This document shows positions 34,726-43,373 of a DNA stretch of 64,000 nt, in pieces (positions within the stretch are counted from its first letter, which is position 1; each line of letters starts with the position of its first letter). A model generated the notes under the pieces. That model saw only the letters and a program-made list of their open reading frames with translations. It made no database searches and was not told where the DNA came from. The position numbers and the translations under genes are program-made. The DNA is taken from assembly GCF_020911925.1 (NCBI RefSeq), contig NZ_CP087134.1, forward strand, positions 2,604,001 to 2,668,000, written 5' to 3'. The DNA comes from Flavobacterium cupriresistens. GTDB lineage: Bacteria > Bacteroidota > Bacteroidia > Flavobacteriales > Flavobacteriaceae.

Positions 34726-35706
34726 TCTCAAATGATTCGCTGTAATCACAATGCGATTGATATCTTTGGCGTTTTCCTGATATTTGAAATTGGCAATAAT
34801 AATTTTATTTTCCTTAAGTATTTCCGTTATCCTGTCAATTTCGATGTATAATAAAGGATAGGTTTTGTTGAACTTTATCGTTTCGTTTTTAAGGAGTTTG
34901 GAATCAATATAACTCAGATTGTCTAAAAGTTTTTCATGCTGACTTTGATAAATTGCAGCAGCTTCCGCTAGCGTTTGTACGAAAGCAGGATTCATTCCGG
35001 CGGCTGAAATAAAAGTGTCCAGTTTTTTTATTTGATTGATGAATGCTAAATCACTCGCAATAACTCCTCCCGTCAAACCAAAAGCCTTTCCTAAAGAAGA
35101 AACCAAAATTTTGCGTTTAATCGGAAGTTGTATTTCAGAGTAAATTCCCGAGCCATTTTTACCTAAAATGCCGAGAGAATGTGATTCGTCGACAACCAAA
35201 GTAATGGCTTTATGATTTGGAATTTCTTTTAAAATCGATAAATCAATCGCTTTTGTTTGATAAGAAGGAACTGCATCCGTAAGAATCGTAATGCGTTCCG
35301 GCGTTGCATCTACTAATCTCGGATTGATTTTAGCATCAATAAAAACAGGAAGGCTGTTATGGGCTTTAATTGCAGGGTGCGCATCCGGGAAATGAAAATA
35401 ACAATCCGTTTCTTTATTCAATTCATCGATTACAATTTTTCCGGCCAGCATTCCCGAAGAGACTGTTACGGCAGCTTTAGCTTTAATATGTTTCGCCAAA
35501 AAAAGTTCACCGTTATCATAAGCGGTGAGTTTAACGTTTGCATTTCTGGAACTTCCGTAAGTAGTTCCCCATTTCAGAATGTTTTTAATTACCAAGTCCT
35601 GAAAAGATTTATGAACAGATAAACCGAGATAAGCTGTTCCGCCAAAATACAAATACGATTCTTGGTCTATCTCAATAATTCGATCCGGAAATTGATTGAC
35701 TTTCAT
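34669..35706 (-). CDS. PLP-dependent aminotransferase, alpha-oxoamine synthase family
   Basis: 345 residues. Fold type I PLP enzyme of the class II aminotransferase/AOS family: YLYFGGTAYLGLSVH start, TTYGSSRNANVKLTAYD as the substrate loop, VTVSSGMLAGK, TLVVDESHSLGILGKNGSG with the PLP aspartate, and the lysine in LVSSLGKAFGLTGG near 210. Related enzymes are 8-amino-7-oxononanoate synthase and 2-amino-3-ketobutyrate CoA ligase; no biotin genes are nearby and at 345 residues it is short of BioF (about 385). It precedes the dipeptide epimerase side on the minus strand, an arrangement consistent with amino-acid or peptide metabolism; the reaction is not assigned. Confidence 0.8.
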   Translation of the reverse strand: MKVNQFPDRIIEIDQESYLYFGGTAYLGLSVHKSFQDLVIKNILKWGTTYGSSRNANVKLTAYDNGELFLAKHIKAKAAVTVSSGMLAGKIVIDELNKETDCYFHFPDAHPAIKAHNSLPVFIDAKINPRLVDATPERITILTDAVPSYQTKAIDLSILKEIPNHKAITLVVDESHSLGILGKNGSGIYSEIQLPIKRKILVSSLGKAFGLTGGVIASDLAFINQIKKLDTFISAAGMNPAFVQTLAEAAAIYQSQHEKLLDNLSYIDSKLLKNETIKFNKTYPLLYIEIDRITEILKENKIIIANFKYQENAKDINRIVITANHLRSDLDRIINVLNDYNSYSK

Positions 35707-35855
35707 TGAACTTTATATTTTTAGTTGATTTCTTGGGCGATTTAGTGAAAAATAATATACTTCTTTCGAACATACAGCTATGTGTCTTCCAAACAAGTGA
35801 AACGCCTTTTTATAAATTCATAAAAGCTATGTGTCTATGTGTTAAATTATTCTGT

Positions 35856-36869
35856 TTAACGAATTAATTTTACACCTGTTCCATTGAGTTCAGAATATTG
35901 AATAACACCCTCTTTTATAGTTACTCCGGTGGCGATATCTTGTGCCAAAAGCAATGCGCCATCCATGTCAACATAATCCAGTTGCGGCAATAAATGAGCA
36001 ATGGCCGAAATTCCCACTGTAGATTCGGTCATGCAGCCTACCATTGTTTTTAGGCCTAGTTTCTTGGCTTCTTCAATCATACGTTTGCCCGGAGTTAGTC
36101 CGCCGCATTTTACTAATTTGACATTTACTCCGTGAAAATGATGGTGACATTTTGCTACATCTTCTTCAAGGATACAGCTTTCATCAGCAATTACAGGCAA
36201 GGCTGAGTGTTTGAAAATCTCTCGGTGGCCCTCCCAATTATCGGCTTTTATGGGCTGCTCGAGAAATTCAACACCTAAATTTTTTAATTCGATCGAATTA
36301 TTGATGGTTTCGTCAACGTCCCAATCGCAGTTGGCATCGATTCTGAAAATGGCATCGGTATGTTTTCTAAGTTCTTTTACGATGGCAATATCTTCTTTGG
36401 TTCCCAGCTTAATTTTATAAATTGGCCATGGAAGTTCTTGCATTTTGGCGACCATTTTTTCGATAGAAGCAATCCCGATTGTGTAATCTGTCATTGGGTT
36501 TTTGTCGATAGAATAGCCCCATAAGTCATACAGTTTTTTGCCTTTTTTACGGGCATATAAATCCGTATAAGCCAAATCTAAAGCACATAAGGCAAACATA
36601 TCCTGTTTTAGATAAGGATATATTTTTGCCCAAAATACTTCGGGAGTTTCGTTTTCTGTGGCTTCGATAACAGCTCTTATTTTTTCTAAATCCGCTATCA
36701 TTACAGGAACTGTCGTTTTGTAATACGGATTCGAAGTTGCTTCTCCAAAACCCGAAAAACCATCACTTTTTAGTTCGACAATCAACGAAGGTTGAATATC
36801 AATTGATTCTCTGGAGATGGTAAAGGTGTGTTTTAGTTTTAGGTCGTATGCTCTTAAAATCAATTCCAT
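35856..36869 (-). CDS. Dipeptide epimerase (L-Ala-D/L-Glu epimerase-like), enolase superfamily
   Basis: 337 residues. Catalytic lysine pair KIKLG (near 152), metal ligands in RIDANCDW (aspartate near 178), LEQPI (glutamate near 205) and ADESC (aspartate near 230), and the C-terminal KLVKCGGLTPG lysine; all match the muconate-lactonizing/AEE group. Such enzymes isomerise L-Ala-L-Glu and similar dipeptides derived from recycled murein peptides. Followed 13 bp upstream by an exported esterase on the same strand, probably one transcript. Confidence 0.85.
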   Translation of the reverse strand: MELILRAYDLKLKHTFTISRESIDIQPSLIVELKSDGFSGFGEATSNPYYKTTVPVMIADLEKIRAVIEATENETPEVFWAKIYPYLKQDMFALCALDLAYTDLYARKKGKKLYDLWGYSIDKNPMTDYTIGIASIEKMVAKMQELPWPIYKIKLGTKEDIAIVKELRKHTDAIFRIDANCDWDVDETINNSIELKNLGVEFLEQPIKADNWEGHREIFKHSALPVIADESCILEEDVAKCHHHFHGVNVKLVKCGGLTPGKRMIEEAKKLGLKTMVGCMTESTVGISAIAHLLPQLDYVDMDGALLLAQDIATGVTIKEGVIQYSELNGTGVKLIR

Positions 36870-36882
36870 ATGCTGTGTTTTT

Positions 36883-37683
36883 TTAATTCAACCATAAAAA
36901 AGCGGTCACAAAATTATCCCGCCAGAGTTTTTCATTATGCTGGCCGCCTTTCACAATTTTTGATCGTGTAAGATGCAGACAGTAGCAACGGTTTTTGTCC
37001 AGCAACCGCTCCATTTTAGTCATATCTTTTACCATATCTTCATCTTCGTTGTCACCGCATAAAAAGTAAAATTTGGTCTTTATTTTAGGTGCTTTTTCTG
37101 TTAAAGTGTAAATGTCGTTCGAAAACCAAAAGGAAGGTGAAAAAACGCCTACTTTCCCAAACACCTTCGGATATTGGAATGCCGCATAATACGAAACCAA
37201 TCCACCAAGGGAGCTTCCCATAATAGTGGTGTTTTTAGCATCGGGCTTGGTTCTGTACTCTTTATCTATATATGGTTTTAGGGTTTTAACGATAAATTCA
37301 AGGTAATTATCGGCATTTCCGCCTCCATACTTTTCATTTTTATAAGGCGTTAGCTCGTCTGTTCGTTTGTCATTTCCATGTTCAATTCCAATAACAATCA
37401 CTTGGGCTTTTAGGCTGTCCAGTTTTTCGTCGACATTCCATTCTCCTGCGTAGGAAGTTTTGGAGTCAAACAAATTTTGAGCATCATGCATGTAGAGTAC
37501 CGGATATTTTTTCTTTATTGAAGTGGAATAATTTTCAGGTAAGTAAATCCATATTTTTTTGGTGGTTTTTAGCTGAGGAGCTTCAATCGTGAAAGTCGAA
37601 ACATTTTTTGATGCCGTGCTTTCTTGCGCATTACTGCTAGAGATTGTCCCAAGGAAAATGAAAAAGAAGAATAGCCGAATCAT
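36883..37683 (-). CDS. Exported esterase of the esterase D / PF00756 family
   Basis: 266 residues with a signal peptide (MIRLFFFFIFLGTISSSNAQ). Alpha/beta hydrolase core: KKYPVLYMHDAQNLFD, GNADNYLEFI, nucleophile elbow TTIMGSSLGGLVSYYAAF (serine near 158), acid DNEDED and C-terminal histidine in VKGGQHNEKLW. Related to feruloyl and siderophore (Fes-type) esterases, so a periplasmic hydrolase of esters; the substrate is unknown. First gene of the unit with the epimerase, 13 bp away. Confidence 0.8.
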   Translation of the reverse strand: MIRLFFFFIFLGTISSSNAQESTASKNVSTFTIEAPQLKTTKKIWIYLPENYSTSIKKKYPVLYMHDAQNLFDSKTSYAGEWNVDEKLDSLKAQVIVIGIEHGNDKRTDELTPYKNEKYGGGNADNYLEFIVKTLKPYIDKEYRTKPDAKNTTIMGSSLGGLVSYYAAFQYPKVFGKVGVFSPSFWFSNDIYTLTEKAPKIKTKFYFLCGDNEDEDMVKDMTKMERLLDKNRCYCLHLTRSKIVKGGQHNEKLWRDNFVTAFLWLN

Positions 37684-37739
37684 GTGTTTTTTTGTGTTTT
37701 AGATTTAAAAACAATAATTTAGCTAAAAATAATAAATTG

Positions 37740-38141
37740 ATGAATACCGAAGAACAAAAGAGAAGTTTACTTTTAGAAATGATTGCGTTCTCAACAGTTG
37801 ATGGTCAGTTGCACAAACGCGAATTGGAGTTTTTGTGGCTGGTAGCGCAGGAATTGAATATCGATAAAAAAGAATTTCAGGATTTATTTCATCAGGAAAC
37901 TTCACCGTTAGCCATAAAATCGGAGTTTCAGCGTATTCAGCAATTTTACAGGTTGGCTTTGATTATGCATTGTGATGGCGTTTTACACGAAAAGGAAGCA
38001 TCAGCAATACAGCAGATCGCAATTGAGATGGGTTTGAATCCAATTGCAACAAAACGAATTTTAGATCTGATGCAAAAAGCACCAAACGCTTTGATTGATC
38101 CTAAAGTGTTGCTAAAAGTTTTTCAGGAACAACACAATTAA
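37740..38141 (+). CDS. TerB-like helical protein
   Basis: 133 residues from ATG 37740 (MNTEEQKRSLLLEMIAFSTVDGQLHKREL). Two TerB-like half repeats: DGQLHKRELEFLWLVAQEL near 22 and CDGVLHEKEASAIQQIAIEMGL near 80. TerB proteins are all-helical and often metal-binding in stress and signalling roles. No ter operon is here. Its last codons overlap the end of convergent uvrB by four bases. The 16-codon upstream extension is not needed. Confidence 0.7.
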   Translation: MNTEEQKRSLLLEMIAFSTVDGQLHKRELEFLWLVAQELNIDKKEFQDLFHQETSPLAIKSEFQRIQQFYRLALIMHCDGVLHEKEASAIQQIAIEMGLNPIATKRILDLMQKAPNALIDPKVLLKVFQEQHN

Positions 38142-40129
38142 GGCAATTGTTCCTGTAGTTTTTTGATATCGTCACGCAATTTGGCTGCTTGTAAAAAGTC
38201 CAGATCTTTGGCTGCTTTTTCCATTGATTTTCGTTTCTCGCGAATCATTTTTTCTAAATCAGCCTTAGACATATAAGCCGTATTAGGTTCTGCTGCAGTA
38301 GTCAGAGTATGCCCCAATTCATATTCCACCAACGGATTTTTAGTAAAGGCACTTTCGATTTTTTTCTTTAAGGCCTGTGGTATAATATTGTTTTCAGTAT
38401 TAAAATTGATCTGTTTGGTTCTTCGATAGTTGGTTTCGTCAATTGTTTTTTGCATACTGGCAGTGATTTTATCCGCATACATAATGGCTTTACCATTTAG
38501 ATTTCTTGCCGCACGACCAATAGTTTGTGTCAACGATCTGTGGCTTCGCAGAAATCCTTCTTTATCAGCGTCAAGGATGGCAACCAGGGAGACTTCAGGT
38601 AAATCCAATCCTTCACGAAGTAAGTTGACTCCAATTAAAACATCAAAAATACCTTTTCGCAAATCCTGCATGATTTCGATTCGCTCTAAAGTGTCAACAT
38701 CGGAGTGAATGTAGCGACAACGAATATTCACTTTGGTTAAATATTTGGCCAATTCTTCGGCCATTCTTTTGGTTAAAGTAGTGACCAGAACTCTTTCGTC
38801 TAATTCACAACGCACCTGAATTTCTTCGATTAAATCATCGATTTGATTCAAACTTGGACGAATTTCTATAATAGGATCCAACAATCCTGTCGGACGAATA
38901 ACTTGTTCTACATAAACACCATCACATTTTTGTAACTCATAATCGGCGGGAGTTGCAGAAACATAAATGACTTGATTTTGCATGGCTTCAAATTCTTCGA
39001 ATTTCAAAGGTCTGTTGTCCATTGCAGCTGGTAAACGGAAACCGTATTCTACCAAATTTTCTTTACGGCTTCTGTCGCCTCCGTACATGGCATGAACTTG
39101 CGAGACCGTTACGTGACTTTCGTCCACTACCATCAGATAGTCGTCTGGAAAATAATCCAGTAAGCAGAAAGGTCTTGTTCCGGCATCTCTTCCGTCAAGG
39201 TAACGCGAGTAATTCTCAATTCCGGAGCAATAACCCAATTCCCGAATCATTTCTAAGTCAAAATTGGTACGTTCTTCTAAACGTTTTGCTTCCAGATGTT
39301 TTCCGATTTCCTTAAAATAATCGACTTGTTTTACTAAATCTTGTTGAATTTCCCAGATAGCACCTTGTAAAACATCCGGAGAAGTCACAAACATGTTGGC
39401 GGGATAAATCGTCAGTTTATTGAATTTCTCTATTACTTGAGAAGTCTTGGCATCAAAAGATTCTATTTCTTCGATTTCGTCTCCGAAAAAGTGAATTCTA
39501 AAAGCATCATCGGCATAACTCGGATAAACTTCAACAGTGTCACCTTTGATTCTGAAAGTTCCGGGTGTAAAATCGGCTTCAGTTCGGGCGTATAAACTCT
39601 GAACCAAACTATGCAATAATTTGGTACGGGAAATAACCTGATCTTTTTCTATTGCAATTACGTTTTTTTGGAATTCAACCGGATTTCCGATACCGTATAA
39701 ACAAGAAACGGATGCCACAACCAAAATATCTCGTCGACCTGAAAGTAGGGAAGAGGTAGTGCTCAAACGCATTTTTTCCAGTTCTTCATTGATAGATAAA
39801 TCTTTTTCGATGAAAACTCCGGTTACGGGCATAAAAGCTTCGGGTTGGTAATAGTCGTAATAAGAAACGAAATATTCAACCGCATTATCAGGGAAAAACT
39901 GCTTGAATTCGGAATACAACTGGGCTGCCAAAGTTTTGTTATGCGCTAAAACCAAAGTAGGTCTTTGCACTTCCTGAATAACATTGGCTACAGTAAACGT
40001 TTTTCCTGAACCTGTAACTCCTAATAAAGTTTGATATTTTTCGCCATCAACAACTCCTTGTGTGAGTTTTTGAATGGCTTGCGGCTGATCGCCTTTTGGA
40101 CTATAATCTGAGGAAACTTGAAACTCCAT
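38138..40129 (-). CDS. uvrB: UvrABC system protein B
   Basis: 663 residues, full length. Walker A LLGVTGSGKTFT near 36, the beta-hairpin YDYYQPEAF near 92 that opens the damaged strand, DESHVTVSQVHAMYGGDRSRK, helicase motifs VTTLTKRMAEEL and LREGLDLPEVSLVAILDADKEGFLRS, and the C-terminal UVR domain (LEKMIREKRKSMEKAAKDLDFLQAAKLRDDI). With UvrA and UvrC it carries out nucleotide-excision repair. Confidence 0.97.
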   Translation of the reverse strand: MEFQVSSDYSPKGDQPQAIQKLTQGVVDGEKYQTLLGVTGSGKTFTVANVIQEVQRPTLVLAHNKTLAAQLYSEFKQFFPDNAVEYFVSYYDYYQPEAFMPVTGVFIEKDLSINEELEKMRLSTTSSLLSGRRDILVVASVSCLYGIGNPVEFQKNVIAIEKDQVISRTKLLHSLVQSLYARTEADFTPGTFRIKGDTVEVYPSYADDAFRIHFFGDEIEEIESFDAKTSQVIEKFNKLTIYPANMFVTSPDVLQGAIWEIQQDLVKQVDYFKEIGKHLEAKRLEERTNFDLEMIRELGYCSGIENYSRYLDGRDAGTRPFCLLDYFPDDYLMVVDESHVTVSQVHAMYGGDRSRKENLVEYGFRLPAAMDNRPLKFEEFEAMQNQVIYVSATPADYELQKCDGVYVEQVIRPTGLLDPIIEIRPSLNQIDDLIEEIQVRCELDERVLVTTLTKRMAEELAKYLTKVNIRCRYIHSDVDTLERIEIMQDLRKGIFDVLIGVNLLREGLDLPEVSLVAILDADKEGFLRSHRSLTQTIGRAARNLNGKAIMYADKITASMQKTIDETNYRRTKQINFNTENNIIPQALKKKIESAFTKNPLVEYELGHTLTTAAEPNTAYMSKADLEKMIREKRKSMEKAAKDLDFLQAAKLRDDIKKLQEQLP

Positions 40130-40211
40130 TTTTGTCTGATGAAAATTTTAGTGTTGTAAAGATACAAAGTTTGAATGCTATAAGAGAGTCACTTGAAATT
40201 AAAAATTTAAG

Positions 40212-41150
40212 CTATTTCAAAAAATCAATAATAGCCTCATTTACAACTTTAGGCTGATCAGTACTTAAGAAATGTCCGGCATCTTTGATGATTTTAGTCT
40301 TGCTATTAACTAAATGTTTCTGTGCACGTTTTAAACTTTCATCAGAATTGATAACGTCATGATCTCCAATTAAAACTAAAACTGGATTTTGAATCGACTT
40401 CAATTCGTCATCCGAAAAAGGTCGCATATTGAGCATATTTGAATTCGATTTGGCATATTTATTCGCCAGATAAAATTGTCTTTTATAAGCAGGATTTATG
40501 TTTTCGGGATGTGTAGCAAAGGCGTTTAGTGTTTTAGTGAATCTTTTTTCATTGGGGAACAGCTTAAGCAGTAAGGCAGAAGTCGTTTTTCTCATTTTAT
40601 CAATAGATTTAAACGTTTGTGCAGGACTTAATAAAACTATTTTGTCAATTGAATTTTCTTTTTGAGTAGCTAATAATGTCGCCGTCCAGCCCCCACGTGA
40701 AGCGGCGACAATATCGAAGTTTTTTAATTTATAATAAGTGAAAATCTGATTGTACCAAACCACGATCTCTTCTGATGAAAGTGCTTTTGTTGTTAAAGTT
40801 GATTTGCCGGGTTCCATCAGAAAGTCGATGGCATAGACACGATGTGTTTTTGCTAAAACTTTTATATTTGGATACCACATGGTAGAACTGGCATCCATGC
40901 CGTGTAGCAAAACCAAATCTTTTCCATTTTTGGGTCCGGCTATTATAACATGAGCAATTCCAAAATCAGTTTGAATATTTTCTTCCGTATACGGAACATC
41001 CCAAAGTTTTAAAGCTTTGTCGTAGGAGTTGATGTAAGCACTCTTTTCCGTTTTTGTTTGAAAAATATAATCATCAAATTTTACTTTTTTGGAAGAAGCA
41101 CAGCCGACCAATAAAAATAATAACGCAAATTGTAGAGATAGTTTTAGCAT
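40212..41150 (-). CDS. Alpha/beta hydrolase lipoprotein
   Basis: 312 residues. Lipobox LLVGC (Cys17) means the product is anchored to a membrane. Core motifs: DLVLLHGMDASSTMW (oxyanion), RVYAIDFLMEPGKS, nucleophile region DIVAASRGGWTATLLA (serine near 152), acid in LIGDHDVINSD, and histidine in IIKDAGHFLSTDQP. Substrate unknown. Single gene between uvrB and the DUF3800 gene. Confidence 0.8.
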   Translation of the reverse strand: MLKLSLQFALLFLLVGCASSKKVKFDDYIFQTKTEKSAYINSYDKALKLWDVPYTEENIQTDFGIAHVIIAGPKNGKDLVLLHGMDASSTMWYPNIKVLAKTHRVYAIDFLMEPGKSTLTTKALSSEEIVVWYNQIFTYYKLKNFDIVAASRGGWTATLLATQKENSIDKIVLLSPAQTFKSIDKMRKTTSALLLKLFPNEKRFTKTLNAFATHPENINPAYKRQFYLANKYAKSNSNMLNMRPFSDDELKSIQNPVLVLIGDHDVINSDESLKRAQKHLVNSKTKIIKDAGHFLSTDQPKVVNEAIIDFLK

Positions 41151-41251
41151 AATGAAAAATTCAATATCCTATAAAGTTACGCTGATGGAATGGATTATCG
41201 TATTAGAATTTTATTTTAAACTATCATAATTATAAGGTTTTAGGAGTACAA

Positions 41252-41941
41252 TTATACTTTTTTATACTTTGTGTGTTTTAGTTCAAAAAAGAGTTTTTTC
41301 TCTAAAAATCGTTCTTTGGGAAAATTTATTAATTGCTCATATGAACTGGATTCATTATCCTCATGTTTACGCCAAATAAAATTAGCGTACCAATCTGCAA
41401 ACCAAATCATTTTATTCTTGCTGCTTTCTAAAAATTCACATGTGATATTTATATTATGGCCTTGTCCCCAAATTTCTGTTTTTATATAATCCGGAAAACT
41501 TTCACCCTGACTGACTTTTATAGTTCTTCGATCCAATATAATTTCAATATTGTTATGCTGAATAATTTCGGGTTTTAATAATAATCCAAGAACATAGTTG
41601 TAAAATATGTTTTTATCTTTTTGTAGTGATTCGTATATGTTTGTTTTATTTACGGTAATCGAAATTATTTTAAATGAAGAGCTTTTGTTGATTACTTTGG
41701 CAGTTAATTGAGAAGTGATATAAGAGGAGTGTTCAGGGATAAAATTGGCTCCTTTTTTTTCGATGTTAGGTGTTAAGTTGTATTTTTTATAAATACCATT
41801 GATGAAACGCGAAATATATTTTTCCTCATTAGCAGAAATAATAATTCCGGTAATTGTAATGTACTTACTTGAACCTCCATGTCTATTTGGTTTATCAAGA
41901 GTCCATCCCAAATCACCACTTTCATCTATGTATATTTTCAT
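41252..41941 (-). CDS. DUF3800 family protein
   Basis: 229 residues. N-terminal MKIYIDESGDLGW is the DUF3800 signature (DES-GD), followed by KYITITGIIIS, the middle IEIILDRRTI with a second acidic site, and C-terminal KNKMIWFADWYANFIWR with the conserved A-D. This is an RNase H-like layout of acidic residues, so a nuclease or integrase-like role is possible but unproven. It is an accessory gene sitting alone between rlmF and a hydrolase. The start lies about 8 bases past a strong terminator hairpin of a candidate leader RNA (see 41944-42069). Confidence 0.8.
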   Translation of the reverse strand: MKIYIDESGDLGWTLDKPNRHGGSSKYITITGIIISANEEKYISRFINGIYKKYNLTPNIEKKGANFIPEHSSYITSQLTAKVINKSSSFKIISITVNKTNIYESLQKDKNIFYNYVLGLLLKPEIIQHNNIEIILDRRTIKVSQGESFPDYIKTEIWGQGHNINITCEFLESSKNKMIWFADWYANFIWRKHEDNESSSYEQLINFPKERFLEKKLFFELKHTKYKKV

Positions 41942-41943
41942 CT

Positions 41944-42069
41944 GTATAAAAAAAAGGGCCTAAGCCCTTTTAGATATTTTTGTTAAAAAATAGTCCCTGT
42001 GAACGATGTATTAATAATACATTTATGGTAGATGTTTCACCGCCACGTTTGAACAGGTATTACCTATTT
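41944..42069 (-). ncRNA. Candidate structured RNA upstream of the DUF3800 gene
   Basis: On the minus strand a -7 element TATCTTTG (42082-42075) is followed by about 125 nt with several stems and ends in a strong terminator AAAAGGGC-TTAG-GCCCTTTT plus T run (41973-41948), only a few bases before the DUF3800 ATG. Stems seen: ATGTATT-ATT-AATACAT (42022-42006), a CCTGT...ACAGG closing stem (42057-42053 with 42000-41996), and an alternative GTGAA/TTCAC pairing; AGGTAATACCT (42065-42055) competes with the closing stem. Comparative work described several DUF3800-associated RNA motifs near such genes (Weinberg and colleagues, as I recall); whether this is one of them was not checked. It may be a small RNA or a leader controlling read-through. 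Confidence 0.5.
41948..41973 (-). terminator. Terminator immediately before the DUF3800 start codon
   Basis: Perfect eight-pair stem, loop TTAG, followed by a run of eight T on the minus strand. It would end transcripts from the promoter at 42082 before the gene. Confidence 0.8.
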
Positions 42070-42074
42070 GAATA

Positions 42075-42082
42075 CAAAGATA
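42075..42082 (-). promoter_or_regulatory. Promoter -7 element of the DUF3800 leader RNA
   Basis: TATCTTTG on the minus strand; TTTG elements occur upstream at shorter than ideal spacing. Confidence 0.4.
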
Positions 42083-42123
42083 TAATAAAAATCAAAGCAA
42101 AAGTTATTTTGTAAGAATTTTAT

Positions 42124-43074
42124 TTATATTTTCCAGTTTTTCCTTTGTTCCTCAGTCAAAAAAGTCCATGCTATAATACGACTTGTTTTTTGGCCTTGAG
42201 CCATATCTATTGTTTTTATAGCAGCAGCATTTACCTTATTTAAAGTTCTGTAAATACTGGAAAGATTGTCTCTTTTAGAAACCAAAGTAGTAAACCATAA
42301 ACACTGCATTGGATATTTGGCACTCTCATAAATCATCTGTGTGACAAAACCTATTTCGCCGCCATCGCACCATAATTCTGCATTTTGACCTCCAAAGTTT
42401 AAAACAGGATTTGTTTTCTTTTTTTCTTTCGGATTTAGATTTGAAACTTTTCTAACGGTGCTTTGATTGGCATCTTCGGCAGAAGCATGAAAAGGAGGAT
42501 TGCAAATGGTGAATGTAAAACGATCTTCCGGTGTGACGATGTTTTTGAATATAAATCTGGATTCCGTTTGTTGCTGTAAACTTATCGCGTCAATAAGTTT
42601 TGGATTGGCTTCGATAATTTTACTGCAGTTTTGAATTGCTTTTAGGTCAATGTCGGTACCCACAAAACTCCAATCGTAAATAGCGTTCCCTAATATCGGA
42701 TAGATGCAATTTGCTCCCGTTCCGATATCCAGACCTAAAACAGAATTTCCTTCAGGAATGATTCCGTTATTCGTTTCTGCTAATAAATCAGCCAGATAGT
42801 GAATATAATCGGTACGTCCCGGAATTGGAGGACAAAGATAATCAGAAGGAATGTCCCAATTCTGAATGTCGTAGTAGGTTTGTAATAATGCTTTATTAAG
42901 CGCTTTTACAGCCTTTGGATCACTGAAATCAATAGTTTCTACTCCGTGAACATTTACGGCCACGTACTTTTTTAATTCCGGACAATTGGTAATAAGAAGT
43001 TCGAAATCGTATCGGGAGCGATGCAGATTTCTAGGATGTAAGTTGTTTTTTTCGGAATTGTCTATTGCTTTCAT
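42124..43074 (-). CDS. rlmF: 23S rRNA (adenine(1618)-N(6))-methyltransferase
   Basis: 316 residues. N-terminal NLHPRNLHRSRYDFELL, then PPIPGRTDYIHYLADLL, the SAM site VLGLDIGTGANCIYP near 122, the acidic VGTDID, and the catalytic NPPF in FTICNPPFHAS near 195; these are the RlmF family features. Modifies A1618 of 23S rRNA. Single gene; the DUF3800 unit starts directly downstream. Confidence 0.92.
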   Translation of the reverse strand: MKAIDNSEKNNLHPRNLHRSRYDFELLITNCPELKKYVAVNVHGVETIDFSDPKAVKALNKALLQTYYDIQNWDIPSDYLCPPIPGRTDYIHYLADLLAETNNGIIPEGNSVLGLDIGTGANCIYPILGNAIYDWSFVGTDIDLKAIQNCSKIIEANPKLIDAISLQQQTESRFIFKNIVTPEDRFTFTICNPPFHASAEDANQSTVRKVSNLNPKEKKKTNPVLNFGGQNAELWCDGGEIGFVTQMIYESAKYPMQCLWFTTLVSKRDNLSSIYRTLNKVNAAAIKTIDMAQGQKTSRIIAWTFLTEEQRKNWKI

Positions 43075-43373
43075 TTTGTGAATTTGGGTGCAAAGATAGT
43101 CATTCCTTTTTTGTGAAGATGCTCTTATGAAAAGGATTGTCTTTACGTTGCGATTAAAAAATTAAAGACGAGACTCGCAAAGATTTTTTCAAGCACGCAG
43201 ATTTAGCAGATTAGGCTGATCTATTTACCTCATATAAAAAATCTGTGCAATCTGCTAAATCTGCGTGAAAAAAAACTAGGCCTAAATTAAAAAGGAGTCA
43301 TAATGTTATAATTAAACTTTGCGAGCCTTGCGGTAATTAGCACAGTAACATAAGCAATGCAATTTAAAGGAAA
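43075..43373. other. Intergenic with a long inverted repeat
   Basis: Arms 43194-43212 and 43249-43267 (CACGCAGATTTAGCAGATT and complement) are perfect over 19 bp. The text resembles the AATCTGC...GCGTG tails of the hairpin array at 15-16 kb. No gene. Confidence 0.6.

Noticed and set aside
34669..35706. Biotin synthesis gene bioF
   Set aside because: Too short for BioF, and no other bio genes nearby; kept as unspecified AOS-family enzyme.
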